Source of the DNA: Mesostigma viride
Lineage: Eukaryota; Streptophyta; Mesostigmatophyceae; Mesostigmatales; Mesostigmataceae
Direction of reading: 5' to 3'
Assembly (NCBI GenBank): GCA_009746045.1
Contig: RPFO01001196.1
Location: forward strand, 1 to 28,151
DNA: 28,151 nt
The notes under the pieces were generated by a model that saw only the letters and a list, made by a program, of their open reading frames with translations, ran no database searches and was not told the origin of the DNA. Every line of letters starts with the position of its first letter. Position 1 is the stretch's first letter. Shown here piece by piece: positions 8,822 to 19,135 of the stretch. A program made the translations under genes and the position numbers.

Positions 8822-9378
8822 AGTACCTAGGATTTTGGTAGATTGGATTAGAGCTAGCTTAGTTTTCGCGGCTCCGGGTTCACCCCCACCCACCAGCAAT
8901 GGAATACGTGCTACATGATCTCCCAACGGAGTCATGTTTACTTTGTATGTAATTTAATTTAATATACAATACGGGGGGGGGGGGGGGTTTGGCGTAACTA
9001 GAAATACGCCATATCGCATTCTTAACGCAAATGCGCCGTATAATACGTCTTTTTCGCGCATTTTTTCACGGAGCTCTGGAACTTGGCGCCAGCCCGGCCT
9101 GGCGCCAGACCTAGCTTTGGCGTCGCTCACCCAGCTAGGCAGGTACGCAGCCTAAACCACACTCGGGGAGTACTGACCAAGGAGACAACCAGCGCAGGCC
9201 AGAAATCGGGAGAATCCAGACCATGGTATAGCTCGCGCCTGCCGTTATCATGTCCGCGTGTTCGAGTCGTTCAGGATGATGAATATGAATGGTGATGGAA
9301 ATGTGTAGCCTTGTGCATTGAAATTATGGCTGGCTTACGTGTAGAGCGACTAGTACGGACCTACGCGGTTGGCATATG
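8822..9378. other. Unassigned DNA with G15 run and a TE-end-like segment
   Basis: Contains 15 consecutive G at 8973-8987, a small hairpin GGCGTA/TACGCC at 8991-9010, and a TATACG-rich stretch ending GGAGCTCTG at 9078. That end resembles the inverted terminus of the hAT-like element at 9387 (CAGAGCTCC against CAGAGTTCC on the other strand), so it may be the right end of a related, truncated copy. No gene is supported. Confidence 0.35.
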
Positions 9379-9386
9379 GTCCCGCT
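9379..9386. repeat. hAT target-site duplication, left (GTCCCGCT)
   Basis: Eight bases directly before the left CAGAG terminus, repeated exactly at 10905-10912. Confidence 0.85.
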
Positions 9387-10904
9387 CAGAGTTCCATTAT
9401 ACGGCGTATTATACGGTATTATACGGTATAATACGCGTTATACAAGGTCGAGCGGATAATTTTTATCCGTTTTATACGATTTGCGTATTTTTACGTATAA
9501 TACGGCGAATAATTCGTATAAGCGCGCGTATAATGGGGTTTTCGCGCTCATCCGAGGTCCGGCAGCCAAATTTTTCGGGCGGGAACTAAGGCGGGAATGC
9601 AAGGGAACTTAGAAACACTACGGAAACCATCCACTGGTTGACATTTGGCGACCGTGAGACACAAGGATCTTACAAGCAAGCTACACTGTACAGGCTGGCA
9701 TGGCAAGTTGGCAACCCAAGTTGGCAACCCTCCATGCTGTTTAGGTCTCTGCCCTTGCCTCTCGGGCAGCCATGCACCGAATATTAATGTAAGTCATACA
9801 GAAAACTGACTGGTACGAGAGCATGGCCGCTTTACATTTTCAATCTGTAGGCATGATCCTTAGGTCTTGAAAAGCTTATATCCTTGGCCAGGCAACGTTT
9901 GGATGTGCGCAGATATGTCTCGACCTTCTGCTCGATGCGGCAACCTCGTTTCAGCAACCAGGTGGCGACCGTGCATGTGCTAACTGTTGATAGGCGGGAA
10001 ATGCTCCTACATTTGAACGCGGATAGATGTTTCACGTTATTCCTTACATGATTTATAAGCGACGACGGCCAGGAAAGGCTTGCAGCTACGTCCATCAGGT
10101 GGGCATGCTGGCTCCGTCAAGAAAGGTAATATGCGGTTTTGATCTGGTACGTGCTATCCTGTTCACGTGTTCATTGTACTGTATCAAGTTGTTGGGTGGA
10201 TTGTAAAATAATCGTAGACCTGTAATGGAGGTTTTCTGCTTGTCTTTTGGTTGCTTTACTGCCTCTACGCATTATTGGCTCGTGATGGTTGGGGAATACC
10301 ACTACGACATGCAGATTTTGGACCAGATTTGTCTGCTATTAGCTTATGCTTCATCGAAAGCAGTGACGTAGTGCTTGGCATTGTTTATAAATATGATAAG
10401 CTTGATAACGCGATGTTTTTTCTTGCTAAAAACATCTCGAAACAAGTGGTTTTCTGGCCAGATCTAGCCACTATTTCTTGTTTTGCTCGCCAAAGTCAGC
10501 CTTCTTCTTGTGTGCTCCTCATGCATACAAGAAACACGGAGATGCCCAGGACCTGCTTGCATGGAAGCATAGCCATCTTACTTCTTTTGCTTTTTTCATC
10601 CTTCCATTTCATTTGGCGTTGTTTTTTAGGCTATAATGCATAGGTAATCTAGCTCCTCGTGAACCCCGGTTTACACGTCCAGTGTTCCCAAGCACTGCTG
10701 AGCAGTGGCAACCCATGTATCATGTGTAATTTAGTGTCAGAAACATGTGGACTGCTTGAAATGATATCAAAATGCATGAAACAACCCCAAAAACGATTAA
10801 ACCCAGTATTTGCGTATAATTTCCGGATAATACCGTATTATACCGTATTATCCATTATACAGGCCCCGCGCGTATAACCGCGTATTGCGTATAATGGAAC
10901 TCTG
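9387..10904. mobile_element. Non-autonomous hAT-type DNA transposon
   Basis: A 1,518-bp element with perfect 17-bp terminal inverted repeats CAGAGTTCCATTATACG, flanked by the 8-bp duplication GTCCCGCT at 9379-9386 and 10905-10912. An 8-bp duplication with CAG-G type ends is the hallmark of the hAT superfamily. Both subterminal regions are rich in TATACG/CGTATA motifs, as in hAT elements whose transposase binds subterminal repeats. No transposase is visible; the longest ORF (10251-10643, 130 codons) is unrecognised and probably not a gene. It therefore depends on a transposase elsewhere. Part of the interior (about 9802-10030) resembles sequence just outside the right end. Confidence 0.85.
9802..10030. 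repeat. Diverged direct repeat, copy inside hAT element
   Basis: This segment aligns in the same orientation with about 11033-11285. Shared blocks include GAAAACTGAC, GAGAGCATGGC, GCGCAGATATGTCTCGACC, GCAACCTCGT and TGCATGTGCTAACTGTTG, separated by diverged or gapped sequence. Its function is unknown. Confidence 0.7.
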
Positions 10905-10912
10905 GTCCCGCT
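10905..10912. repeat. hAT target-site duplication, right (GTCCCGCT)
   Basis: Eight bases directly after the right CTCTG terminus, matching 9379-9386. Confidence 0.85.
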
Positions 10913-11032
10913 TCATCTCTGCCAGTTCATCGATCTCCAGCCAGGCCAGTCCTCAGCGTGGGTATAAACCATGGCAAAGCGAGACCGACTTGCATAAAAA
11001 TAATAATTGACGTCTGCGGTCATGGAGCAGCA

Positions 11033-11285
11033 GAAAACTGACATCGGTATGAGAGCATGGCTTGGCATTTTCAACTGAGATATTTTGCAGGCATAATCCA
11101 TAGGCCTTCAAAGCTTGAATCCTCAGCCATGCAAAGTCTGGATGAGCGCAGATATGTCTCGACCAATTAGAACTGCTCGTTGCAGCAACCTCGTAAATGA
11201 TCAGCGACGATGCAGGTCGGTCGCCATGCATGTGCTAACTGTTGCTAGGAGGGAAATATGTCCATGCATTTGTACGCGTATGTAT
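11033..11285. repeat. Diverged direct repeat, copy outside hAT element
   Basis: Partner of 9802-10030, lying 120 bp beyond the hAT right end and ending about 160 bp upstream of the ORF at 11448. It may be old 5' flanking sequence of a gene family, one copy of which was picked up by the transposon. Confidence 0.7.
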
Positions 11286-11447
11286 ATTTCCTCGTCGACG
11301 CAACCACGAGCCACGAGGTAGCCATGGCTGACGGCGGCGCTCATAACTTTCACGTTTGAGCACCGAATTTAGTCGTGAATATCACAATCGCTTTGTCTCT
11401 CGAAGACGCACATGCTGATATAATTTTCCGACGCTATTACGCAATAT

Positions 11448-11765
11448 ATGGCGAACAAACACGCCTCGACGCAACGCAGCCTGGCGGCTGCGCTCGGCAA
11501 TGACAATACGTCTGCAGCTTCGGCTGCAGCTTCGCCCTCAGGTTCGGCAGGCAGCGGTGACACTAGTCCCGCACTGGTGGTCGCCCAGCACCCTCCTGGG
11601 CTTCCTGCCTCGCCTTCAGCCTCGCCCGAGCCCAAACGCAGCCGCCCAACCGAACCTAGCTGGTCTGAGTACAACTTTGACGTTGACGAGTTATTTTCCA
11701 CCTTCGACGTCAACAGACCCGGCTACACTAGGAAGTCGGAAAAAATTCGTCCTGAGATCTCTTGA
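11448..11765 (+). CDS. N-terminal ORF running into a foldback element, unknown
   Basis: Begins ATGGCGAACAAACACGCC and gives 105 residues: an Ala/Ser/Pro-rich low-complexity start, a basic cluster PEPKRSRP that could be a nuclear localisation signal, then a more ordered acidic/aromatic stretch (SWSEYNFDVDELF). Codon use is typical of GC-rich coding sequence. From about 11750 the frame consists of foldback-element repeats and stops at TGA 11763-11765 within a repeat unit. I read it as a first exon or gene start truncated by, or spliced around, the insertion. No homologous domain is recognised. Confidence 0.38.
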   Translation: MANKHASTQRSLAAALGNDNTSAASAAASPSGSAGSGDTSPALVVAQHPPGLPASPSASPEPKRSRPTEPSWSEYNFDVDELFSTFDVNRPGYTRKSEKIRPEIS

Positions 11766-12146
11766 GATTCTCCTGAGTTTTTTTTTTACAAATCTTGAGA
11801 AATCCTGAGAAATCCTGAGATGTCCTGAGAATATCTTGAGATTGTCCTGAGATTAATCCTGAGTTTTCCTGAGATTGTCCTGAGATTCATCCTGATATTT
11901 CGTCTTCACAAAATCTGGTAAGTGCACACCTCGGGTCCTGAGATATTCTGGTGAAAAACTCAGGTCTTGAGATTTTGACTTTGTAGTGAAAATCTCAGGA
12001 CAAAATCTCAGGACAATCTCAGGACAATCTCAGGACAAAATCTCAGGACAATCTCAGGACAATCTCAGGACAAAAAAACGAGTAGTAGAATCTCAAGAAA
12101 TTCTCAGGACAATCTCAGGACAAAAAAACGAGTAGAATCTCAAGAA
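11750..12146. mobile_element. Foldback/MITE-like element built of TCCTGAGATT repeats
   Basis: The left arm (11750-11900) carries many direct copies of TCCTGAGA(T) and TCTTGAGA. The right arm (about 11958-12146) carries the same motif inverted (ATCTCAGGA, about ten copies). Between them is a roughly 60-bp unique spacer. The outer ends match as TCTTGAGATTCT against AGAATCTCAAGA. The transcript or single strand would fold into a long imperfect hairpin. No coding capacity. I could not find a clear target duplication, so the exact edges are uncertain. Confidence 0.7.
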
Positions 12147-12439
12147 AATCAAGAACATGCACAGGCGAATTCTCCAGCCATTCTGGGACAAAAAAATGGT
12201 GTTATCAGGGACCGTCAGAAATACAACAATGCAAGATGATTACAACAGGGGCATGACTCACAATCAGTGCATTTATTACATTGATAAATATCATGTTACA
12301 GCTTGCATACATCATCCACAGCAAACATGCTGTCAACTGACATTCGTAGTCATGTCTTGCTGAAAGGGCAAAACTGATTCATTCTTGGAATCAGGGAAGT
12401 TTGTGTACATCTTCACACAATTCTTCACGAGAAGAGTTC
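12147..12439. other. Unassigned AT-richer stretch
   Basis: No gene supported on the plus strand. On the minus strand the last exon of the neighbouring gene could extend to 12333 if read in another frame; otherwise this is its 3' untranslated region. Confidence 0.3.
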
Positions 12440-14294
12440 TCATGCCTCTCCCATACTGTTCAGAGTCCGCATGTTTCGTTCTACGTCTTCCTGCACGTAG
12501 GAGCACAATTAAGAAGGACAAAGCAGCAAGGCAGGGCCAGAATCAGAAAGGCTGCAGGATGTGCAAATGTACACCAAATCCAAAATGACGAGACAGTAAA
12601 AAATCACGCTCGTACACGAGACAAAAAAATCGCTTTGTAGTGCAAAAAAATGGAATCCTGTGCACCCTGATCGTGAAAACTTACAGCTATTCCAAAACTG
12701 GCTGGACTCGGTTTGATGCCATGCCTTCTGCCTTCTGGCCATTCAGCAGCTCGCAGTGTTTTGCTTGTGCCGCGCTGTCCGGGGTATTTTCCTGCACGCA
12801 AACAGCAGAGAGTTTGGACCATTGGGTTGCGCAAGTAGTCAGAAAAAGAATACACAACAAAACCGCAATGCAAACTAATCAAGGCATCCACAATTATAAA
12901 GATGGTAACATTTCCGTATCTGAGGAGCTGCGGAACTTACACATGGGATTGGTAGGCTTGAGCAGGATTCTGTCGGTGCAGATCTCTCCGCTTGTTTGTT
13001 GATGATGGCGTTCTTCTCGTCGAGCTCCTCTTGCATTTTTTTCAACTGCAACATCATGTTGGCAAGCACGGATTCCACCGATGACTCTGGTCCTCCCGTG
13101 GAGGGTGGCAGTGGGGCCGGAGGGGCTGGCACGGCCGTGGAGGGTGGCAGTGGGGCCGGAGGGGCTGGCATGGCCGTGGAGGGTGGCAGCTGTGGGGCCA
13201 GAGGGGCTGGCACGGCCGTGGAGGGTGGCAGTGGGGCCAGAGGGGCTGGCACGGCCGTGGAGGGTGGCAGTGGGGCCAGAGGGGCTGGCACGGCCGGGGA
13301 GGGTAGCAGTGGGGCTGGCACATCCGGGGGGGAAGGCACTTGACTCGTGTTCGTTTCTTCTGCCTTTCCAGGCAGGTTGTTCACGGTAACATTGCCCAAC
13401 ATCACCCATGAGAGCTCGCCAGACCCCTCCTCACCGTAGTGCAATTTCCTCAGATCAAAGCAATACCTTGATTCTGGCTCATCCCCGTTATAGGAAACGC
13501 AAGCGTCCACGGGGACTTGTTCCGTGGCTTGACCATAGCAATGCGGCCTACATCCCACACCAACTCATCCCCAATCTCAGCTGCTTGCGCGCCTTCAGCA
13601 ACCATTTTTGAACTATGATGGTGCCAACCGGTACGGTGGTCGTTGTCACCTCTGTTGGAAGAGGCAACACAGTGGCCTGAGGGAGCACCTGCTTGATGTA
13701 GTGCATCAACCCCAGATCTGAAGGTGGTGGGCACTGAGCACGTGTCTTAGGTGCTGTTTGCGGCTGTGGAAGGACGGCAATGTTCTCTTCTAGAGGCTGC
13801 GGCGATGGCAGGACTGGATCATTTGTTGCAGATGGGGACTTGGTCTCTGTTGATCCGCGCCGGGCCTTGGAAACTGGCGCTGGTGTCATGCCCTTCCTCT
13901 TTGAAGAAGCCTGCGAAGGCACTGCACACATCAATTGCAAAAGAGAGACTTTGTTGGGATCATAAAAACAAACAGGGAATGCATTTACAAATGGGAAACG
14001 GGGAAGCTGCTGGTGAATGGGGGTGTATGCTATGGTGGCAAACGAACATAGCAAGGTCTTAATAAGGTTGAGCGAAAAGAAGATTAGAGTGCATCGTCAG
14101 TGCAGAAACTGAGATACTTGCCTGCTGAAATACAGGTATGCCAATGCAAAAAGAGACAAGAATAAAACAACCCAGATTGGAAGTGATCTGATATTACTTA
14201 CAGGGAATGGCCTGCTGCACGGGCGAAGTAGAGCTGACCACCGGAAACAGCGTCACAGGTTCATCACCAGCAGCCCCCGGAGTTAACGCCAACC
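12440..14294 (-). CDS. Multi-exon gene: basic linker, Tudor-like segment, Pro-rich repeats, coiled coil
   Basis: Minus-strand exons by splice sites and phase: 14294-14202 (ends at donor GTAAGTAATA), 13921-12941 (acceptor TGTGTGCAG, donor GTAAGTTCC), 12791-12685 (acceptor TTTGCGTGCAG, donor GTAAGTTTT), 12490-12440 (acceptor CTACGTGCAG). The second exon holds a basic linker (SSKRKGMTPAPVSKARRG), a segment IGDELVWDVGRIAMVKPR...YNGDEPESRYCFDL resembling a small Tudor/SH3-like fold, about six 13-residue PPSTAVPAP(P/L)APL repeats, and a coiled coil (LQLKKMQEELDEKNAIINKQ). Within this exon the frame shifts twice (near 13618 and 13495), each repaired by one added base. The downstream frame is ambiguous: one reading stops at 12687. 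Either a pseudogene or an indel-bearing assembly; function unknown. Confidence 0.5.
13096..13317. repeat. 39-bp coding minisatellite
   Basis: About 5.5 copies of a GC-rich 39-bp unit (GTGGAGGGTGGCAGTGGGGC...), one copy with a 3-bp insertion. On the minus strand each unit encodes 13 residues of the proline-rich repeat. All length changes are multiples of three, which supports selection for an open frame here. Confidence 0.9.
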
Positions 14295-14968
14295 CTGCCA
14301 GCCGTTAAGAATGTACTCCAGCACAAGTACATTTTGAGTTTTTCCAAGTTTCTTGTTTTTTGCTTGTTTCAAGTTCAGTTTTGCATAAAAAGTGTCCCCA
14401 TAGCCCCTGGATCTCATCTGGAGGTAGTTGAACTAGTATATGCTACAATATACTAGGTTGTACTATTTTCTACTACATTTATACTATAATGTACTAAATT
14501 GAACTACATATGAACTAAATGTAACTGTGATTGATGCCCTGTAACGTCTCCCAATGCTCAATAACAGGTCTGGCCACCATTGGTGACCTCCTAGAGCCAT
14601 TCACAGCTGCATTTCGTGGATCACCGCACAAAAAAAAAATGTTTTACTTAGCCTTATCAACATGGGAATGAGGGCTTTGGTGTGCAAACATGCATGTGTG
14701 CTAAAAATTGGACATTCTGACACTGCGCGAGAGTCTGGTAATACTTAAGCACTTCAGGTCATGATCGAAGTATAGAATGAACTGATGCAAGCAATCAAGC
14801 ATTATGCAAGGAATGGAATGCTGCAATGAATTTTAGCAGTAATACTTGCAACTAGGGAACACACGATAAAGTCACGAATCTGACATGCATTGTGCCGTCA
14901 TGGCACATGCATGAACATGTACACGAACAGAGGATCACGCGGACGCCCACGTGCACGCGCATGGCAAT
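14295..14968 (-). other. Intron-like AT-rich region with one possible upstream exon
   Basis: 14380-14530 is AT-rich with repeated TAGTA/TACTA motifs and looks intronic. On the minus strand 14606-14515 reads 30 codons including RPVIEHWETLQGINHSYI before TAG, after a T-rich acceptor ending AAATGCAG. It may be an exon of the same or another gene, but no matching donor was found. Nothing else is recognised up to 14968. Confidence 0.25.
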
Positions 14969-15397
14969 CCCATGCGCCCCCCCCCCCCCCCACAAGCCCC
15001 AACTCCAAACATTGCACCAATGACCCACCCACCCAAACCCAACCCCAGCCCCCCTGACCCCCAACGCCCATGCACACGCCCATGCCCCGCCCCGCCCCGC
15101 GCCCCGCCCCGCCCCCGCCCCGCCCCCGCCCCGCCCCCGCCCCCGCCCCCGCCCCCGCCCCGCCCCGCCCCGCCCGCCCATGCCCATGCCCCTGCCCCAC
15201 CCGCCCATTCTCACCCACGCCCACGCCCACGCCACGCCACGCCCACGCCCACGCCACGCCCACGCCCATGCCCACGCCCACGCCCCGCCACCCCAGCCCA
15301 CGCCACCAGCCGCCACGCCCACGCCACGCCCACGCCCGCCCACGCCCACGCCACGCCCGCCCACGCCACGCCCACGCCACGCCCACGCCCACGCACC
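14969..15397. repeat. C-rich low-complexity array, first block
   Basis: Starts with a C15 run (14977-14991), then CCGCCC and CCCACGCC type units. The complementary strand is strongly G-rich with many runs of three or more G, so G-quadruplexes are possible. The long Gly/Arg/Trp/Val or Pro/Arg/His ORFs on either strand are composition artefacts. Confidence 0.9.
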
Positions 15398-15500
15398 CCC
15401 TAGCCTCACCCTACTCCAAGCCACAATTATACCCAAAGCCACAGCCAGAAGTAGAGCGCAGCTGCAACAATAGCAGACGTAGCTGAGACACACACCTACC
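15398..15500. repeat. Non-repetitive tail, copy 1 of tandem block
   Basis: About 103 bp starting CCCTAGCCTCACCCTACTCC and ending ACACCTACC. It matches 16273-16374 at roughly four of five positions, so the array plus tail has been duplicated as a unit. Confidence 0.8.
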
Positions 15501-16272
15501 CACGCCAACGCCCACGCCACGCCCACGCTCACGCCCACGCCCACGCCACGCCCACGCCCACGCCACGCCCACCCACGCCCACGCCCACGCCACGCCCACG
15601 CCCATGCCCACGCCCACGCCCAGCCACGCACGCCCGCCACGCACGCCACGCCCACGCCCACGCCACGCCCACGCCCACGCAGCCACGCCCACGCTCACGC
15701 CCACGCCCACGCCACTCCAACGCCCACTCCCACGCCCACGCCCACGCGCAGCGCAGCCACGCCCACGCCACGCGCACGCGCACGCCCACGCCCAGCCCAC
15801 GCCCACGCCCACGCCACGCCCCACGCCCACGCCCACGCCACGCCCAGCACGCCCACGCCCACGCCACGCCACGCCACGCCACGCCCACGCCCACGCCCAC
15901 GCCACGCCCACGCCACGCCCACGCCCGCCACGCCCACGCCACGCCCACACCACACCCACACCCACGCCCACGCCCACGCCCACGCCCACCCACGCCCACA
16001 CCCACCCCACGCCCACCCCACACCACACCCACGCCCACGCCACGCCACGCCCCGCCCCCACGCCCACGCCCACGCCCATCCCACGCCTACGCCCACGCCC
16101 ACGCCACGCCCACGCCCACGCCATGCCACGCCCACGCCACGCCCAGCCCACGCCCACGCCACGCCACGCCCAGCCCACGCCACACGCCCACGCCCACGCC
16201 CCCCACGCCACGCCCCCCGCCGCGCCATGCCCACGCTCACGCCACGCCCGCCCACGCCCGCGCCTGCGCCCA
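15501..16272. repeat. C-rich low-complexity array, second block
   Basis: About 770 bp of CCCACGCC and CCACGCC units in mixed order, with occasional CACACC variants. Same nature as the block at 14969 and with no credible coding content. Confidence 0.9.
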
Positions 16273-16374
16273 CCCTAGCCTCACCCTACTCCAAGCCACA
16301 AATGCACCGTAAGCCACAGCCAGAAGTACAGCACAGCAGCGACAATTGCAGACTTAGCCCAGACACAACCTACC
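16273..16374. repeat. Non-repetitive tail, copy 2 of tandem block
   Basis: Partner of 15398-15500; diverges after ACAACCTACC. The two tails are about 875 bp apart. Confidence 0.8.
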
Positions 16375-16530
16375 ACGTCAATGCCCTGCCAGAGACTCGC
16401 GGCCTCATCCCCCCTGCACGAACAGTTCCAAACAAAAGAAAAGGCAAACAAAAGGAACAAGAGTAGCAAGCTGCATTGCGAGCACATATGCCAGTTCTGG
16501 TGCACATGCCAGGCCGAAAGCAACTCATGA

Positions 16531-16656
16531 TGCCCCTGCCCCTGCCCCTGCCCCTACCCCTGCCCCTGCCCTGCCCTGCCCCTGCCCCTGCCCTGCCCTG
16601 CCCCTGCCCCTGCCCCTGCCCCTGCCCCTGCCCCTGCCCCTGCTCCTGCCCCTGCC
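16531..16656. repeat. (CCCCTG)n array
   Basis: About 126 bp of CCCCTG hexamers with some CCCTG pentamers and one CTCCTG variant. Confidence 0.95.
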
Positions 16657-16687
16657 ATCACCATTCTAACCACCACACATTACGAAA

Positions 16688-16750
16688 AGCAAGAAGAAAT
16701 TATAATAATAATAAGAAGAAATTATAAGAAGAAGAAAATAATATAATAAC
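16688..16750. repeat. ATA/AAG-rich simple sequence
   Basis: Purine-rich AT stretch of ATAATAATA and AAGAAGAAA units. No gene lies between it and 17178; that interval is AT-richer with repeated TGCAA and TTCAA words and nothing recognisable. Confidence 0.8.
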
Positions 16751-17178
16751 AAGCACAAAGTTGACTGCACATGCGACTGTACCAGTTAGGCACGTAGCAA
16801 ATTTTAGCTGCAGCTTCAATTTCAACTTCATTGCAATTGCAAGTGTGACTGCATGTGTAATTGCACTACCAATGCCTAATGCCCACTGCATGTGCCCAGT
16901 GCGAATGCAATTCAAAAGCAACATGCAATCGAAATTACAGCTGAAGCCGGCTATTAACAAAGATATTTAAAGCAGTTGTTAACTACAGAGACCCAATGAA
17001 AATGCAAATGCAATGAAAAAGCAACAGAAGTTGAAGCCACTGCCACTCTACCTGCCGACAGTAACACCACCGCCAGCACCCACTCATATCCCAACGACAA
17101 GGAAATAGAATTGCCCAAAGCCAGACATACATTGGGACGCATAAGCAAACGGCAACGCAAGCGCACATGCAAATGTAT

Positions 17179-17228
17179 ACGCAAAGGCAAAGGCAAAGGC
17201 AAACGCAAACGCAAACGCAAACGCAAGC
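17179..17228. repeat. (GGCAAA)n to (CGCAAA)n hexamer array
   Basis: About eight hexamers; the first half reads AAAGGC and the second half AAACGC, a single-base drift along the array. Confidence 0.9.
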
Positions 17229-17841
17229 TTGTCATGTACCTACGCTTAACTGCAAACGCAAACTGTGCACGAAGCAAAAAGATTGGATGGCCAAGATCAT
17301 GGCAAATACGAGGGCCGAAAACAATCCAACTTCATCTAAATGTCCGAAATCCTCACGACGTTTCGATGCGCGCTTGAATGTCGAAGGCCTGCGCCGATTA
17401 TCGATCATAAGTCGAATGTGTAATTGTCGGCTTATGAGAACTGCTTTGCGACAGTATCACGTCAGGCCGTTCCTGTGCAGCCATTTTCCCTGTGCAGCGG
17501 GTGGACAACGTTCACTTTCCGCATTATTCATGGCTATCGAAGTTAATTCTTACCGACCCCGGCTGCCATGGCCACTGGCCACGCATATCAAGTTCAGGTA
17601 TTCCCGACCTGTAGCGCAGCAGATTTCTGTCGGAAGGCATCCTAAGCATCGTGATAAAAGAAATCCGAACAGTAGACATTCATGCTGCATCTAAGGACAT
17701 TATGGCATTTGTATATACTGCAAGTACATGTATCGACATTGCCGTGATTGCTAACCCCGACTCACCATGAACAGGAACTTTCCCTCTGCCTCCATGAAAT
17801 GTACTTCGTGAAATGTACTGTAATACATATGATGTACTACG
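17229..17841 (+). other. Unassigned; weak ORF and MITE-end remnant
   Basis: An ORF runs from the hexamer array to 17694. Its part after 17270 has mixed codon use and no recognised domain, so I do not call it a gene. At 17797-17819 the sequence AAATGTACTTCGTGAAATG and the following bases match the outer end of the palindrome arms at 25114/25432 with an internal deletion, so a remnant of that MITE family lies just before the large element. Confidence 0.3.
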
Positions 17842-17844
17842 ATG

Positions 17845-17850
17845 ATAATC
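17845..17850. repeat. Target-site duplication ATAATC, left
   Basis: Directly follows a candidate host start codon ATG at 17842-17844 and matches 25582-25587. Confidence 0.6.
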
Positions 17851-17851
17851 A

Positions 17852-18032
17852 TCCCAGCAAAGCCATAGCACACCTTCCGTTTCGACCGCCATGTCGGCCA
17901 CTAGTCCGGATAGCTCAATGTGCACCTGACCTTGACACTAATCGCACAAACAGCCACAATTTTGCAAGCAAGAAGACATGGCTACCTCGGCATTTCATGA
18001 AAGGGCTGGTTTTTTTTTAGTATGTTAAAATC
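17852..18032. repeat. Left terminal inverted repeat
   Basis: 181 bp starting TCCCAGCAAAGCC. The outer 151 bp are identical to the right repeat. The inner 30 bp differ only by one base in a T run (9 here, 8 A in the right copy). Confidence 0.85.
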
Positions 18033-18984
18033 CAGGGTTTATATTTTTAATAAACCCTTGAATCTTTATTTCTGCTTTATTTCTTGTTGTTTCGTCATAA
18101 ACTGTTACGCTAGCTATGTGAGAAGGAACAAGGGATTAATGTGTGATTGTTCCCCATGCTTACCACACATGGATTGCCCCATTCAACACCACATACACTT
18201 GCCGTCCAGGTTTTACATCTCGGCTCGGGTAGCGTCAAATGTGGGCGAGCTGCAACTTCTGATTTGCTGCTCAAATAATGCTTGATTTGAGGACCAGTGC
18301 CGCACTTGGAGCCAGTTCTTATGTAATGCACTATTCATGACTCCAATATGGTATAAAAGCAATCATGTAACTGACACCATGGCACAGGTATGAGGCGTCT
18401 TGATGATCAACATGTGGAACAGTAACACTTCATTGACAGGCTGGCTTCAATTGCGTGCTTGCTATCATAATTGTTAACTAGTGCCATAGTAGCCTGATAG
18501 CAAGATCGCGGCTCCGCGGAAGGTGACCACCAATTGCATTCACCAGCATTAAATATGGTCATCTTGGCAGTTCGTGCACTGAGCTACGACATATGCACAA
18601 ATTAGCAGTCGGTTGTTATTGCTAAATGTTAATGTTGCAAATGCCTCTGGACACCATGTGCATGTCATGTGGCCATGCATGACGCATGCCACATTATGAC
18701 GCCACATGTGCCACCCATGCATCGAGCATAGCACACGCCATGCTCAAATTTTCCACGCATGCCAACCTTTCGCATATGCCCCACACGACAGCCATCCATG
18801 TGCACCGGATCAACAAGTTAACCATAGACATGATGTGCAATGTTTATGTAGTAACCCCAAGCGTCACGCACTGTCACCTGCATTTTTAATCCTATTTACT
18901 AATTTCGCAATGTGGAGTATCCCGCACTATCCAAGGCATCGCGGAGTACCCCGCCAATCCAAAACAACCGGAATCACTAACCAC
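18033..18984. other. Unassigned interior of the large element
   Basis: No gene supported. The first 30 bases after the terminal repeat form a TTTAT/ATAAA palindrome. 18650-18800 is dense in ATGC and CATG words, faintly similar to 19570-19640. Confidence 0.35.
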
Positions 18985-19018
18985 CAATCCCAGCGAGCGA
19001 GCGAAGCGAGCGAGCACC

Positions 19019-19135
19019 GTACTGCGCACCAATCCGCGAGCGAAGCGAGCACCGTACTATTCCAGCGGGCAGCAGGCAGCGTACTGCGCACCAATCCGCG
19101 AGCGAAGCGAGCACCGTACTATTCTAGCGGGCAGC
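19019..19135. repeat. 62-bp tandem duplication with GAGCGAAGCGAG motif
   Basis: Two copies (starting 19019 and 19081) of a unit containing GTACTGCGCACCAATCCGCG and GAGCGAAGCGAGCACC, each leading into GCGGGCAGC repeats. A further GAGCGAAGCGAGC precedes at about 18997. Confidence 0.85.

Noticed and set aside
10251-10643. 130-codon ORF inside the hAT element as a transposase
   Set aside because: Too short, no hAT dimerisation or catalytic motifs, mixed composition.
14852-16278. Large ORFs rich in Gly/Arg/Trp/Val or Pro/His/Arg on both strands
   Set aside because: Composition artefacts of C-rich arrays with no stop codons; both strands and several frames are open at once.
17167-17694. 175-codon ORF
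   Set aside because: Begins in a hexamer repeat, lacks recognisable domains and has no supporting context.
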